From positions 1 through 49,874 of the IMG/VR virus record IMGVR_UViG_3300044941_000019: 49,874 nt of DNA; one strand, 5' to 3'. This document shows, piece after piece, positions 7,070-15,654 of the stretch. Under the pieces are notes generated by a model that was not told where the DNA came from, ran no database searches, and saw nothing but the letters and a program-made list of their open reading frames with translations. Numbering within the stretch: position 1 is the stretch's first letter; each line of letters begins with the position of its first letter. This stretch comes from a virus. A program made the translations under genes and the position numbers.

Positions 7070-7542
7070 TAGCGTAGAATCTCTCCTTCTACCAATGATG
7101 GTGGGATTTCAAGACAGTTGGTCATGAAGTACAAGTCACGTCCGATATTGGACCCAATCACGATCACATGCTTGCCTCGGTTTTTGAGATATTGTACAAG
7201 TGGCGCAAAATCGGAATCAGCGGTTGCCAAAATAATGGTATCGAAGTCGTCAATACTCTCAATGATGTCAATTGTCATACCGACATCCCAATCTCCCTTT
7301 GAAAGTCCATTATGAAACTCCTTCACCTTCTTGAACTTCACTTCGATTCCAAGGTTCCTAAGATGATTGATGAAAGATTTCGCCTCATCACCTTTCTGGC
7401 ACCCATAGGCTCGAATGCAAATAAGAGAGCCGAAATCGTTGCAAAATTCGATGAACCTTGCATAATCAATCTTGCGACCGTACTTCCGATTACAAGAATG
7501 ATACAAGTTACTGATGTCGATGAACAATCCCACTTTGGTCAT
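7069..7542 (-). CDS. NYN-domain nuclease (LabA/DUF88 family)
   Basis: This 157-residue protein has a PIN-like NYN domain occupying nearly the whole length. The acidic metal-binding positions are visible: D9 and N12 in FIDISNLYH, D86 and D92 in GDWDVGMTIDI, and D109/D111 in ATADSDFAPLVQYL. The family comprises RNases or RNA-binding proteins. In a phage early region it may process phage mRNA or attack host RNA. It is coupled to the upstream gene by ATGA. Family assignment is firm; substrate is unknown. Confidence 0.88.
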   Translation of the reverse strand: MTKVGLFIDISNLYHSCNRKYGRKIDYARFIEFCNDFGSLICIRAYGCQKGDEAKSFINHLRNLGIEVKFKKVKEFHNGLSKGDWDVGMTIDIIESIDDFDTIILATADSDFAPLVQYLKNRGKHVIVIGSNIGRDLYFMTNCLEIPPSLVEGEILR

Positions 7543-7961
7543 AAGATGCTCCTTGCTGCCGTTTGGATACTCATACGAGAGTAGAGTTCAAGGGTTTCAA
7601 CATCTTCATTAGCGAGTACTGCGTTGCGAACGGCACTCATCATTTCGTAGCGCCGGCGATAGAACTTGCGAACATCTCGAACCCACATCAAGTGTGTAAT
7701 CACTTCAAATCGATCTTGACAATCTTGCAAATTCCCTTCAAACACGACCAATGAACCATTGAGAAGCACAAACTTCCGTTTCGAGTAGTGTGGCTTAATT
7801 TGCCACCCTTCAACTGGTGAAAATCCCACATGCTCGAAGACTTTCAGTTTCTCAGGTGGCTTGCAAAAGTACAAGATAACCCAATGGTCGCGCCACTTCG
7901 ATCTCAAATGCTCATACGGCCTTCTCTTGTAGCTGAGAAGTGCTTCCAGCATCTTACTCAT
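7539..7961 (-). CDS. Uncharacterised protein
   Basis: This is a basic protein of about 140 residues. The ATG at 7961 is chosen because it overlaps the stop of the VRR-NUC gene as ATGA; an upstream in-frame extension would lie entirely inside that gene. It contains an aromatic-basic core (LRSKWRDHWVILYFCKPPEK) and a helical C-terminus (RRRYEMMSAVRNAVLANED). No domain recognised. Its position between two nuclease genes suggests a nucleic-acid role, nothing more. Confidence 0.55.
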   Translation of the reverse strand: MSKMLEALLSYKRRPYEHLRSKWRDHWVILYFCKPPEKLKVFEHVGFSPVEGWQIKPHYSKRKFVLLNGSLVVFEGNLQDCQDRFEVITHLMWVRDVRKFYRRRYEMMSAVRNAVLANEDVETLELYSRMSIQTAARSIL

Positions 7962-8299
7962 GTCTTGACTCCACTTGGCATTGAGTTCAGGTACATGTAC
8001 CAATTGAATGGTTTGAACAGCTTCTGGTACTCTTCTTCGGTACCAGCTGTCAAGACCCAAACACCGGAACCGTTGGCACACATCTTCGGAAAATCTTCCA
8101 ATTGAGCAGCGGTGAAAGCGCTACCCACCATGCCCGGTCTCTTCACTTCAATCCAACGCGCACCATATCTGCTATGCGTTGCATAGAGGTCAGGCCACCC
8201 TTGCATCATAATACCACCATGTGTTTCTTTCACATACCAACCCTTGATTCTAAGCATATTGATTATTGCTTCTTGGATTTTGGCTTCGGGCTTTCGCAA
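7958..8299 (-). CDS. VRR-NUC domain nuclease
   Basis: This 113-residue stand-alone VRR-NUC protein belongs to a PD-(D/E)XK family found in phages and Fan1-type nucleases, where it cleaves branched DNA. The signature is complete: an N-terminal Glu helix (EAKIQEAIINMLR), GWPD with D37, EVK at 51-53 and a later Gln (AAQLEDF, Q66). The start is a TTG at 8299, supported by AGGAGG 6 nt upstream. It overlaps the previous gene's end by 37 nt. Likely resolves phage replication or recombination intermediates. Confidence 0.9.
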   Translation of the reverse strand: MRKPEAKIQEAIINMLRIKGWYVKETHGGIMMQGWPDLYATHSRYGARWIEVKRPGMVGSAFTAAQLEDFPKMCANGSGVWVLTAGTEEEYQKLFKPFNWYMYLNSMPSGVKT

Positions 8300-8529
8300 G
8301 ACGCACCTCCTTCAATGGCGTGGGCCAACACCAAGTGACGGATTGCATCAGAGGTCAAAGTGCCACTGCTATCACCTTCAATGAGCCTCAAGATGCAGAT
8401 CTTTGCATGAGTCAAATGATACTCGCGGGAATTGTGATAGAAGATGAGGCGATTAGGCCCCGGTTCCGTCGGATCAAACTTCATTCCATTCAGAATCTTA
8501 GTAACAAGGCTTTTGGTGATCTTACTCAT
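8263..8529 (-). CDS. Uncharacterised small protein
   Basis: This is an 88-residue protein with GAGGAG 8 nt before its ATG. It has a compact N-terminal part (TKSLVTKILNGMKFDP), histidine-rich strands (FYHNSREYHLTHAKI) and a lysine-rich tail (SPKPKSKKQ). Its 3' end contains the ribosome binding site and TTG start of the VRR-NUC gene. Unknown function. Confidence 0.55.
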   Translation of the reverse strand: MSKITKSLVTKILNGMKFDPTEPGPNRLIFYHNSREYHLTHAKICILRLIEGDSSGTLTSDAIRHLVLAHAIEGGASCESPKPKSKKQ

Positions 8530-8905
8530 CGACTTGTCTCCTCACGATTTCTTTCTCGTGCATCTTGGTGAAGATGCGATTCACTTTGTGACGATGAAAC
8601 ACATCTGGGCGATTTTCTTTCACACAAGCAGATCGTATTGCATTGAATGCTTCTTTGAGCAGATCAAACTCGTACCCAGTTGTTCCCATCAGATCGAATA
8701 GCGCCCATCGTTCCTCTGAATGCAACCCTCTTACATCTTCATAATTCAAGATCAAGGGTTCGATTTCGCTAATATAGAGGGATGCTTCAGTCAAGACTTC
8801 AGAGGGCAGATCTTCCCAATCTTCGGGAATCCAGAATTCTGAAGCAGGGCTGTGCCTCTCATAGATCTTATTGATTCGCTGCACGAAGTCTGGCAGTGAT
8901 AGCAT
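8522..8905 (-). CDS. Uncharacterised helical protein
   Basis: This 127-residue, mostly helical and acidic protein (DFVQRINKIYERHSPASEF, then SEIEPLILNYEDVRGLHSEE) ends in a basic tail (KMHEKEIVRRQVDE). AAGGAG lies 10 nt before the ATG. It overlaps the genes on both sides (38 nt upstream, 8 nt downstream). No family recognised. Confidence 0.55.
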   Translation of the reverse strand: MLSLPDFVQRINKIYERHSPASEFWIPEDWEDLPSEVLTEASLYISEIEPLILNYEDVRGLHSEERWALFDLMGTTGYEFDLLKEAFNAIRSACVKENRPDVFHRHKVNRIFTKMHEKEIVRRQVDE

Positions 8906-9134
8906 TCTTCAGTTGCTCCTTTGTGAGCCGGGTGGCATATGGGATTGCAAGCTTCTTTGCTTCGATGATAAGATCCTCGCGAGTTTCATCTCGCAATGCC
9001 CTCAAGATCTTACCCTTATCTGTTACTGCTTCTTGAATCAAAGGTTCTAGAGCCTTCACTTCTTCAGGAGACAGCTTCGATAATCGGTATTTCAATGATC
9101 TCCAGAAGTTGAGTTCATCTTCGATCAGTTGCAT
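8868..9134 (-). CDS. Small protein with SAP/Rho-N-like motif
   Basis: This is an 88-residue helical protein. The C-terminal third (LIIEAKKLAIPYATRLTKEQ, then LKNAITARL) follows the helix-extended loop-helix pattern of SAP or Rho N-terminal domains, which bind nucleic acid. The N-terminal part is a coiled-coil-like helix (LSPEEVKALEPLIQEAV). It directly follows the small SH3-like gene downstream of the polymerase. Role unknown; nucleic-acid binding is inferred from the motif. Confidence 0.55.
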   Translation of the reverse strand: MQLIEDELNFWRSLKYRLSKLSPEEVKALEPLIQEAVTDKGKILRALRDETREDLIIEAKKLAIPYATRLTKEQLKNAITARLRAANQ

Positions 9135-9358
9135 CGCGGTGGGTAATGGAAATAGGGAGGTTTGTCACAAGAATAAGGATCTTGTGCCTCATAATTGAGA
9201 TTCAGAATCTCAATAATCGTTCCATTGGGGATATCGGATTCGACAGTGTAATGATCGCCGTTTCGATCAATCACTTTCCCCGGATACCGGTCCCCGCTTT
9301 TTGAAATCAGAATCACTTCTTGACCCACTTCTGCATTCACATACAGTTTGTGTCTCAT
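9125..9358 (-). CDS. Small SH3/KOW-like protein
   Basis: This protein of about 77 residues has an N-terminal segment (VGQEVILISKSGDRYPGKVI, then DRNGDHYTVES) with the glycine and strand pattern of a small SH3/KOW barrel. The ATG at 9358 overlaps the polymerase stop as ATGA and is preferred over an in-frame codon 18 nt upstream. Adjacent to the DNA polymerase gene; possibly a nucleic-acid or polymerase accessory factor, but this is a guess. Confidence 0.55.
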   Translation of the reverse strand: MRHKLYVNAEVGQEVILISKSGDRYPGKVIDRNGDHYTVESDIPNGTIIEILNLNYEAQDPYSCDKPPYFHYPPRCN

Positions 9359-11571
9359 TTGATCTTTCCTGCCCAACTCGGAAGGTCATCATCCCAAGAA
9401 ATACCCATTAGAGGGATGAGGGTTCGCATTTCTTCGACAAAGGATTCCACGATGCTGCGAATCGAACTCACAAGATGTGGCTTGCAAGGTGCCATCACTT
9501 CATCGTGAATGTTAATTGGCATCACATGCCAAGGGTGAACACCTGATGGTTGCAATTGCCAGATTCGATTTTGCAAATCTTTCACCATGTCTGCCTCCGG
9601 TGATTGAATCACATGGTTGCTTGCTGCCCGCATATTGGCAGCTTGAATCTGAAAAGCAGCACCATATAATGCAGATTGCGTTGCACCTAGAACCGTCTGC
9701 TCTGAATCTCTGCGTCTCACATACCCCTTGATCTTGTGCCAGTCTTTCGGTGGCTTATTCGCAAGTTCATAAAATTTCTTGCAAATGAGGTTCTCGATCA
9801 CGAAGTAACGTCGGAATCCAAACATCGACTCAATGTAATCGGCGCTATCTTTCCAAATCACTTGAGTCCCGATTCCGTTTGGCTGTGTCATAGAGCAAAA
9901 CATGGAAGCGTAGCGTCGTCTTTCTTGGCCCCACTGCTTGTATCGTTCCAAGAATCGACGAACACCCTCTTCAGCAGCTTCTTGACTGATGCCAACGCGA
10001 TTGGACAAAGTGTAGGCTTCGCCACCGAACAACATTGCAAGGAATCCCTTCTTAGACCGATCATACTTGTCCAATTCGCCGGGTTTCCCTTTCGACTTCA
10101 TAATGGAATCATAGGTTTCATCAGGGAAGAGGGTTTCACCGAAGATAGCATAGATCTTCTTCCCAGATTTCAAGTCGCTCGTCATCTTGTCATCTTTGTA
10201 CACAGCACAAGCGATTGCGACTTGTGATCCCTCAAAGTCACCACCAGCCAGTTGCATTCCGGGCCAAGCCAACGGGAAGCAAGATCTAATTTCTTTGCTA
10301 TGATTGATTCCTTGAGCATTAAGACCACCATCGCCGGACATTCGATTGCTCAAAGCACCAATCACTTTGAAGTTGGCATGAAACCGATCAGCAGTGATTA
10401 GCTTTCCATACAACTCCTTTTCCTTGAGTTTGCGTCTATACTCCAAGATGTGTCGGGCACGTTCACTAGCTTCAGTACCCCAAGTTGCGATTTCTTCAAG
10501 CAAAGGTGCCGGAGTATGAAACTTCCCGTCTGAATCAATCAAGAAGGTTTTCTCAACAGGTGTTAGCACTTCTGATAGATACCACTCACAAACCCGATTG
10601 CTGTTGAAGTTGTGACCAGTGGTTTCAATGCTGTTGAGTCGATTTTCAAGAGCCTTGGTATCAACGTTCAATCCACGCCAACGAAGGGCACCAACCAAGC
10701 AAGCGAGTTCGCTTGCCTTGTCACCCGGTTCCGGCTTCTTGAAATACTCATACAAGAAGCGAGTATAATGAACATCATTTTCTGCATACTTACGAGCCAA
10801 GGGATGGTGTGCCCAATGCTCGTGATGCATCTGAATGAAATCGGGCCACTTGTGCCACCAGTTCTTTGGTGACGGTTGCTTCAAGATATCATCTTCGTAG
10901 AATGGAGCCAAGGCGTAAGGTGCGTACCCGATTTCAAACGGGTTCCGGGATGGCATGATGTCATCGATCTTGGTAACACTGATTCCTTGAATCTGAGCGA
11001 TAATCGCCTTAAGAGCAGAAGATGGGGCAAACTCAATTTTGATATTACTGAACCCCGGTCGCCCATTAGGCAGCACTTTCCATCGCTCTGAATCTACCTT
11101 CTTTGAGAAGTAGATTTCAGGGATCTCAATGGCCTCAAGTTCTTCGCGCAGTGTCTCTGCAATCTGATTCGGAACACGATTCACTCGTATTGGCTTACGG
11201 TTCATGGTCCCTTGAAATTCGCCAGCCTGTGCAAGAAGCATCAGATCAAGGGCACGCTTGGGTTTCAAGCAAATATCAAGATCGCGTGCTTCTTTCTCGT
11301 ACTGAGCGTATTCATCAATATGGCAGATCGGTTCTTTGCCGAAATCATCGAACATCGTGAGCGTCGTGTACATCTGACAAAGATGGAACCAGTCAAAGGC
11401 AAGATTGAACCCGCAAACATCGGATTCCACGATCGTGTCGATGATTTCCAATGTCCGGTAGATCGGATTGGACCACGGGGAATAAAGATGCACGGGCCCA
11501 TCGTCCATTGCATATTGCAACAGAACGATCGGCCCGTGGAATCCGCACGTTTCCGTGTCGAAGAAGATCAT
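9355..11571 (-). CDS. Family A DNA polymerase with 3'-5' exonuclease
   Basis: The replicative polymerase of the phage, 738 residues. The exonuclease domain keeps its motifs: DTE at 5-7, GFNLAFDWFHL (Asp60) and YAEND (Tyr262, Asp266). The polymerase domain shows SNRMSGDGGLNAQGI, motif A with D445 (GGDFEGSQVAIA), motif B with KKGFLAMLFGG (507-517) and motif C HDE (689-691). All catalytic residues look intact, so both synthesis and proofreading are expected. There is no 5'-3' exonuclease domain, as in T7-like polymerases. GAGGAG lies 5 nt before the ATG. It lies downstream of a ParB-like protein and a SNF2 helicase in the same operon. Confidence 0.95.
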   Translation of the reverse strand: MIFFDTETCGFHGPIVLLQYAMDDGPVHLYSPWSNPIYRTLEIIDTIVESDVCGFNLAFDWFHLCQMYTTLTMFDDFGKEPICHIDEYAQYEKEARDLDICLKPKRALDLMLLAQAGEFQGTMNRKPIRVNRVPNQIAETLREELEAIEIPEIYFSKKVDSERWKVLPNGRPGFSNIKIEFAPSSALKAIIAQIQGISVTKIDDIMPSRNPFEIGYAPYALAPFYEDDILKQPSPKNWWHKWPDFIQMHHEHWAHHPLARKYAENDVHYTRFLYEYFKKPEPGDKASELACLVGALRWRGLNVDTKALENRLNSIETTGHNFNSNRVCEWYLSEVLTPVEKTFLIDSDGKFHTPAPLLEEIATWGTEASERARHILEYRRKLKEKELYGKLITADRFHANFKVIGALSNRMSGDGGLNAQGINHSKEIRSCFPLAWPGMQLAGGDFEGSQVAIACAVYKDDKMTSDLKSGKKIYAIFGETLFPDETYDSIMKSKGKPGELDKYDRSKKGFLAMLFGGEAYTLSNRVGISQEAAEEGVRRFLERYKQWGQERRRYASMFCSMTQPNGIGTQVIWKDSADYIESMFGFRRYFVIENLICKKFYELANKPPKDWHKIKGYVRRRDSEQTVLGATQSALYGAAFQIQAANMRAASNHVIQSPEADMVKDLQNRIWQLQPSGVHPWHVMPINIHDEVMAPCKPHLVSSIRSIVESFVEEMRTLIPLMGISWDDDLPSWAGKIK

Positions 11572-11580
11572 TTCGTCTCC

Positions 11581-12417
11581 TCAAATAACTGAGTCTTTCA
11601 AGTTGCCGGGTTTCTTGTATGGAATTCCGAGGAATTCAGCTTCTTCACGAATCATCTCGTGAAGCGATTCGTTGTCAACTGCACCAGCGGCCCATCCCAA
11701 GACTCTCGTCACAAGGGTATGTTTGCCGAACAGATTGTGCAGATACTGCTGCAAGTCAAAGAGTTCAGATGAATTTCGCACTCTTCGTGACTTATTTTTG
11801 TCAGGGCGAATCTTGATTTGGCTACCAGCTACGCCCTTCTCAAGATCACCTCGCACCTTAGTCAAAGCCTTTGCTAGAGCCTCAATACCACCTTGCCGAT
11901 ACAAGAGACTCAGTTCCCCGATTTTACTCTTGGGTAATGAACCAGCCAAGATCTCTTCTTGAACTTCCATAGGCAACGAATTGTAATCAATCCGTTGCTT
12001 AATCCATGGCCAACTCATCTTCAAGGCTTTCTCAAGATCCTTGCGAGTGTACCCCAGTTTCTGGAGACGATGAATCACCGTCGCTTCATGCTGAATCGTA
12101 GTTTCAGTACGATTCACATTTTCCGCGAGGTTGAAAGCAAGAGCTTCGCCCTCATCTTTGAACCCAGGGTGTACCGTTGCTCTGATCGTCTCATGCTTGA
12201 GGATCTTACAAGCAAGGGTTCGACGGAACCCGGCAACAAGTCGATAAGGCTTTTCACCACCGCTTTTCACTACAGTAACGGGGTGAATAAGCCCACGTTC
12301 TTCGATTTCTCGAACCAAGCCGGCAACTTCAACCGGCGTCAGATCGTGACCACGACAGTTCCAATCAAGATCGACATGGATGTCATTGATTGGGATGTCA
12401 ATTACAGGTAACTTCAT
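11581..12417 (-). CDS. ParB/Spo0J-like protein
   Basis: This 278-residue protein has an N-terminal ParB domain carrying GFRRTLA (63-69) and ENVNR (100-104), the two motifs that form the nucleotide pocket in ParB proteins, followed by an HTH-like region (YTRKDLEKALKMSWPWIKQR). No ParA is visible in the window, so a partition system is not supported. Phage ParB-like proteins are often DNA-binding replication or regulatory factors, and some are nucleases. It is coupled to the helicase gene by ATGA and followed by the polymerase, favouring a replication role. Confidence 0.82.
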   Translation of the reverse strand: MKLPVIDIPINDIHVDLDWNCRGHDLTPVEVAGLVREIEERGLIHPVTVVKSGGEKPYRLVAGFRRTLACKILKHETIRATVHPGFKDEGEALAFNLAENVNRTETTIQHEATVIHRLQKLGYTRKDLEKALKMSWPWIKQRIDYNSLPMEVQEEILAGSLPKSKIGELSLLYRQGGIEALAKALTKVRGDLEKGVAGSQIKIRPDKNKSRRVRNSSELFDLQQYLHNLFGKHTLVTRVLGWAAGAVDNESLHEMIREEAEFLGIPYKKPGNLKDSVI

Positions 12418-14351
12418 CGCAGTGACTCCTGTTCCATTGCGGTTTCAAGATCTCCAAGCGACAATGCTTGGAGTTGCTTCTTCTTCTTCAGATTTTCGAT
12501 TATCAGCTTATCGGTTGGCAACATTACAATGTCCTTGATTGTACAGCCTCGATTTTCTGGCATCCCAAGACGGTGAATCCGATCTTCAGCCTGCATTCGA
12601 CTCTCACCTTTGAAGCTGTTACTGAAGAACAAGGCACACGGTGATGCAGTGAACGTAAGACCCATGCCGCCGGCATCTGGATTACCAACTACACAGACCT
12701 TGGGATATTGAATCTTCAAAGCCTCGAAATCGGGATGGCTTGCGTCCATCGCCTTAAGAAGATCATCAGCGTCCACTGCTTTCCCATCAGGTCCGGTACC
12801 AATGTATCCCTTCCCATCAATGCGAAGAGAGTTCCAGCCTGCTTTGGTCACGATCTTCACAAGACGCTCAATCGTGCCAGTGAATCCAGCCCAAACGACA
12901 TAGCGCCCAATATCATCATGCTCATCAAGTTCATCGAGCAAGATTTGATCTTTCGGGGTTCCGATTTCAACAGTACCACGGACGAGCTTCTGAACGACAC
13001 CGGTCCCATCGCAATAAGAACATTTGCATGTTTCTTCACGATAGGTGGGATTATCAGGAGTCGGACCCATGATATCGAATTCTGGAATCTTGACTACTTC
13101 GATCTTGGAACCATTGCAATTGGGGCAAACTTCAGTAGCGCCGGGTTCTTCGACATATTGAAACCCGTCGCTTAGCTCACGAAGAAGAGTGAGACGCTGA
13201 ATCGCGGTTCTTCCAGTCTTCGCAGCAAGCCGGGCATATCGCTTAATATCGGCTGATGGTTCCACTTCGATCACCTGATACTGCTTCTCTGGAAGCTCGA
13301 TGCAATCCTTCTTGAACTTAATCAGCACTAGCCCCTTGAGCCGACGGTACAATCTTTCAACTTCGTTCACAGATGGTTGAAACTGATGGCTTCCGTGTTC
13401 ACCCGGAATGATCGCAGTGTGGTTGAAATGATCTTCAAATTCACCACAAATTGCACACTTGTTGGGATTATCCCACCATGTCTTGACAACTGGGTATTTG
13501 GAACCATCGAACGATTCATTGTCAATAACAAGGCACAGTGTTTTCTTGAATTTGCGAGTATCTCCCTCTTTCAGGAAACCGGGGCAAGCCACTTCTGCTT
13601 GACTGTACCAGTCAATTGGACTCTTGGGTGCCGGCGTACCGGTTGCTTCCAAGATGTGGCCCCAACCGGGCCACTGATTCCTGACACGAGAAGCCAGTTC
13701 CATAGCTGCTTGTGTCCGTTGCGCCGATTCATTCTTCAGTTTGCTACTTTCGTCGAAAAACACGAAGATGGGGACCGAAATCAGATTGGCCACTTCTTTG
13801 ATCATTTGTTCATAGGTCATCATCTTCGGAATGAACTTGGCTTTCCACTTCTTCAGTTCAAGGTTGACGGCTTTCACACCACTCCGAGGTCCAACATACC
13901 AAATTGCGTAAGTGGGGAGATAGTTGTGAAAGTCCACGAAATTGTCAATAACATGTTCCGCTGCTTCAATCCAAGGGAGCGTCTTGCCAGTGCCCATTTC
14001 GCCAGCAATGATGCAATGCTGCCGGGTCAAGATGTGCTGAAACATTTCCACTTGATGGGCTCGAAGAGATCGAGTTGGCTTGATATCAAGCAGTTCTTTG
14101 TCATAACTGGTATAGGGATCAAAGCCTTGACCAGCACGAGCTTTCATGTAATTGATTTGAAACCAGTTCCTTTCGCAATTGGCGATTGACCATATCTTGC
14201 GAGGCGGGGTTTCAAACCCATGCCACTTTGCACCTTTCATCATCTTAATCTCAGCAAGTAATGCTGCATTATAAGGAAATTGCAGTTCAAGGCGATTTCC
14301 TACGTCTGTGATTTGAACATTCACTACAGATTTGCCAGCAGCAAGAAGCAT
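12414..14351 (-). CDS. SNF2-type DNA helicase/translocase with zinc-finger insertion
   Basis: This is a 645-residue superfamily 2 ATPase. Walker A is GEMGTGKT (117-124), motif II is DES (200-202, FFDESSKLKN), motif III is ATGTP (236-240) and motif VI is AEDRIHRLG (588-596), the SNF2-type arginine finger. The N-terminal 60 residues resemble the HARP-like region of SMARCAL1-type annealing helicases. Between the two lobes are cysteine clusters, CAIC near 299-302, CPNC at 409-412 and CKCSYC at 442-447, the last two looking like a DnaJ-type zinc finger. It probably remodels or reanneals DNA during replication. Start overlaps the upstream stop as TAATG. Confidence 0.88.
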   Translation of the reverse strand: MLLAAGKSVVNVQITDVGNRLELQFPYNAALLAEIKMMKGAKWHGFETPPRKIWSIANCERNWFQINYMKARAGQGFDPYTSYDKELLDIKPTRSLRAHQVEMFQHILTRQHCIIAGEMGTGKTLPWIEAAEHVIDNFVDFHNYLPTYAIWYVGPRSGVKAVNLELKKWKAKFIPKMMTYEQMIKEVANLISVPIFVFFDESSKLKNESAQRTQAAMELASRVRNQWPGWGHILEATGTPAPKSPIDWYSQAEVACPGFLKEGDTRKFKKTLCLVIDNESFDGSKYPVVKTWWDNPNKCAICGEFEDHFNHTAIIPGEHGSHQFQPSVNEVERLYRRLKGLVLIKFKKDCIELPEKQYQVIEVEPSADIKRYARLAAKTGRTAIQRLTLLRELSDGFQYVEEPGATEVCPNCNGSKIEVVKIPEFDIMGPTPDNPTYREETCKCSYCDGTGVVQKLVRGTVEIGTPKDQILLDELDEHDDIGRYVVWAGFTGTIERLVKIVTKAGWNSLRIDGKGYIGTGPDGKAVDADDLLKAMDASHPDFEALKIQYPKVCVVGNPDAGGMGLTFTASPCALFFSNSFKGESRMQAEDRIHRLGMPENRGCTIKDIVMLPTDKLIIENLKKKKQLQALSLGDLETAMEQESLR

Positions 14352-14494
14352 TATTTCTTTCCTTTGAGGGCGTCGAGGAGCTTTTGACCAAACTCAGTGA
14401 TTTTGGGTCCAAAAGTGAAGGTCTTAGGCTTATAGCCCGGAATGATTTCACTCTTCTTAGAGTCGGGTGTTGAGTTTGTACTTGATTGTTCCAT
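14351..14494 (-). CDS. Uncharacterised 47-residue protein
   Basis: A short gene just before the helicase. AAGGAG lies 10 nt before the ATG at 14494; the frame is open further upstream, but that part antisenses nothing useful and overlaps the preceding gene heavily, so I chose the short form. The protein is basic with a charged N-terminus (STPDSKKSE) and a C-terminal helix (GPKITEFGQKLLDALKGKK). It could be a small helicase partner; unknown. Confidence 0.5.
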   Translation of the reverse strand: MEQSSTNSTPDSKKSEIIPGYKPKTFTFGPKITEFGQKLLDALKGKK

Positions 14495-14951
14495 CCGCTT
14501 GCAACTCCTTTCCAAGCGTTGCGAAGATGCGTCTGAATTCAGTTGTCGAAAATACGGTAACAATTGCAGTTGCGAATTGTCGTTGTGCTTTTCTCGGATT
14601 GAATCCCACAGCGGCAAGAATCGCATCTTTGACCGAAAGAACAATTATCGCGATGGTTGCATCAGGTGTTCGTTTGACGATCATCTTCCCGATGTTCAAA
14701 TCCCGAATATCTTGAATTTCAGAATCTGACCCTTCGAGAATGAACCCAACATGAATCATGTCGAGATGAGCCAAGTTGAGATTTTCGGGATTATCTTGCA
14801 GGCTGATTCCGAACGCAATCGCACCGGGGTCATCTTTGTTGATGCGATTTTCGTCAAAATAGCGCAAAGGTCCGAGGCCCAAATGGGCCTCGGACACTTT
14901 GTGCAAGATTTGCCAGTTGCACGCAGGGAGTAGCACTGGCATTGTGTTCAT
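14457..14951 (-). CDS. Uncharacterised protein
   Basis: This 164-residue protein is of unknown family, mixed alpha/beta. It starts as TAATG on the stop of the previous gene; a second ATG three codons in is an alternative. Near codons 17-31 the RNA would fold into a 19-bp hairpin followed by UAUUUU, resembling an intrinsic terminator inside the gene. It sits between the polymerase/helicase genes and an upstream unknown gene in the replication operon. Confidence 0.6.
   Translation of the reverse strand: MNTMPVLLPACNWQILHKVSEAHLGLGPLRYFDENRINKDDPGAIAFGISLQDNPENLNLAHLDMIHVGFILEGSDSEIQDIRDLNIGKMIVKRTPDATIAIIVLSVKDAILAAVGFNPRKAQRQFATAIVTVFSTTEFRRIFATLGKELQADGTIKYKLNTRL
14862..14904 (-). terminator. 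Strong terminator-like hairpin inside a coding region
   Basis: An 11-bp perfect GC-rich stem (GTCCGAGGCCC paired with GGGCCTCGGAC, loop ATTT on the minus strand) extends by a further 8 bp with one bulge and one wobble pair. It is followed on the minus strand by TATTTT. It lies about 50 nt inside the 164-residue gene, so it could attenuate transcription of the helicase and polymerase genes unless translation or an antiterminator overrides it. Confidence 0.5.
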
Positions 14952-15610
14952 TAGCGTTCCCGCTCCGGTGCGACTACAACAGCGGGTTGGGCTTTCGGGA
15001 AATCCATGAACTTGCGAATTTCTTCTTGGAGTTCAGGAATCGGTGGCAAGTCGTGCTTCACTGAGCAGACGGAGATCGCAGGTCCAGCCCATTCATAGTC
15101 CTTGGACTTAATCATCTTGCTACCAAGGGTAGCGAAATTATTAAGAAGGACTTTGACCTTGTTCGCTTCGTTGCGGGCGGTAGCCGACCCCATGAAGTAC
15201 CCAGCATACTTCTGAATCACGGGGACGTACATCAGGAACTGTGGTCCATACATGTTCTTGGACTTCGTGGCCGGATTCGTTGAGCGAGCCATAATTTCAG
15301 CGAACAGGCCGGTGGGTTGCCCATTGACAACAGCCATGTCGTGAACCGCGACAGGCGGTGAGTTCGTGATGTCAAGGGCAAGGGGACGAACGGCCAAGAC
15401 AGCGACATCGACGTTCTGGCCAAGTTCGATCATTTCATCGTCACTTCCAAGATAGGCCCAAGTGTTAGCACGCACTTGACCCTTCTTGACGGGTTCACTG
15501 TTCGCGGTCAAGAGCTGGAGGCGGCCAAGGAAGCCACCTCCATTTCCCATAACGCGGTCAATATCCTGTGCAACAGCAACTTCGGTGTTCGGGATGATCA
15601 GGTCAGTCAT
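14951..15610 (-). CDS. Uncharacterised replication-operon protein
   Basis: This protein of about 219 residues starts at the second ATG (15610), which has AAAGGA 6 nt upstream; the first ATG at 15616 directly abuts that site. The sequence contains a glycine-rich stretch (DRVMGNGGGFLGRLQLL), a beta-rich middle and a C-terminal segment rich in proline and arginine (QPAVVVAPERER). I do not recognise the family. Its position between a ParB-like gene and the helicase suggests replication; a single-stranded DNA-binding role was considered but no OB-fold signature is evident. Confidence 0.6.
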   Translation of the reverse strand: MTDLIIPNTEVAVAQDIDRVMGNGGGFLGRLQLLTANSEPVKKGQVRANTWAYLGSDDEMIELGQNVDVAVLAVRPLALDITNSPPVAVHDMAVVNGQPTGLFAEIMARSTNPATKSKNMYGPQFLMYVPVIQKYAGYFMGSATARNEANKVKVLLNNFATLGSKMIKSKDYEWAGPAISVCSVKHDLPPIPELQEEIRKFMDFPKAQPAVVVAPERER

Positions 15611-15654
15611 CTTCATTCCTTTGAGTGGCGAGGGTTAGTGGGTGAGTGAATCAG

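Noticed and set aside
14951-15610. Single-stranded DNA-binding protein
   Set aside because: Position would fit, but no OB-fold pattern or acidic C-terminal tail; the end is basic and proline-rich.
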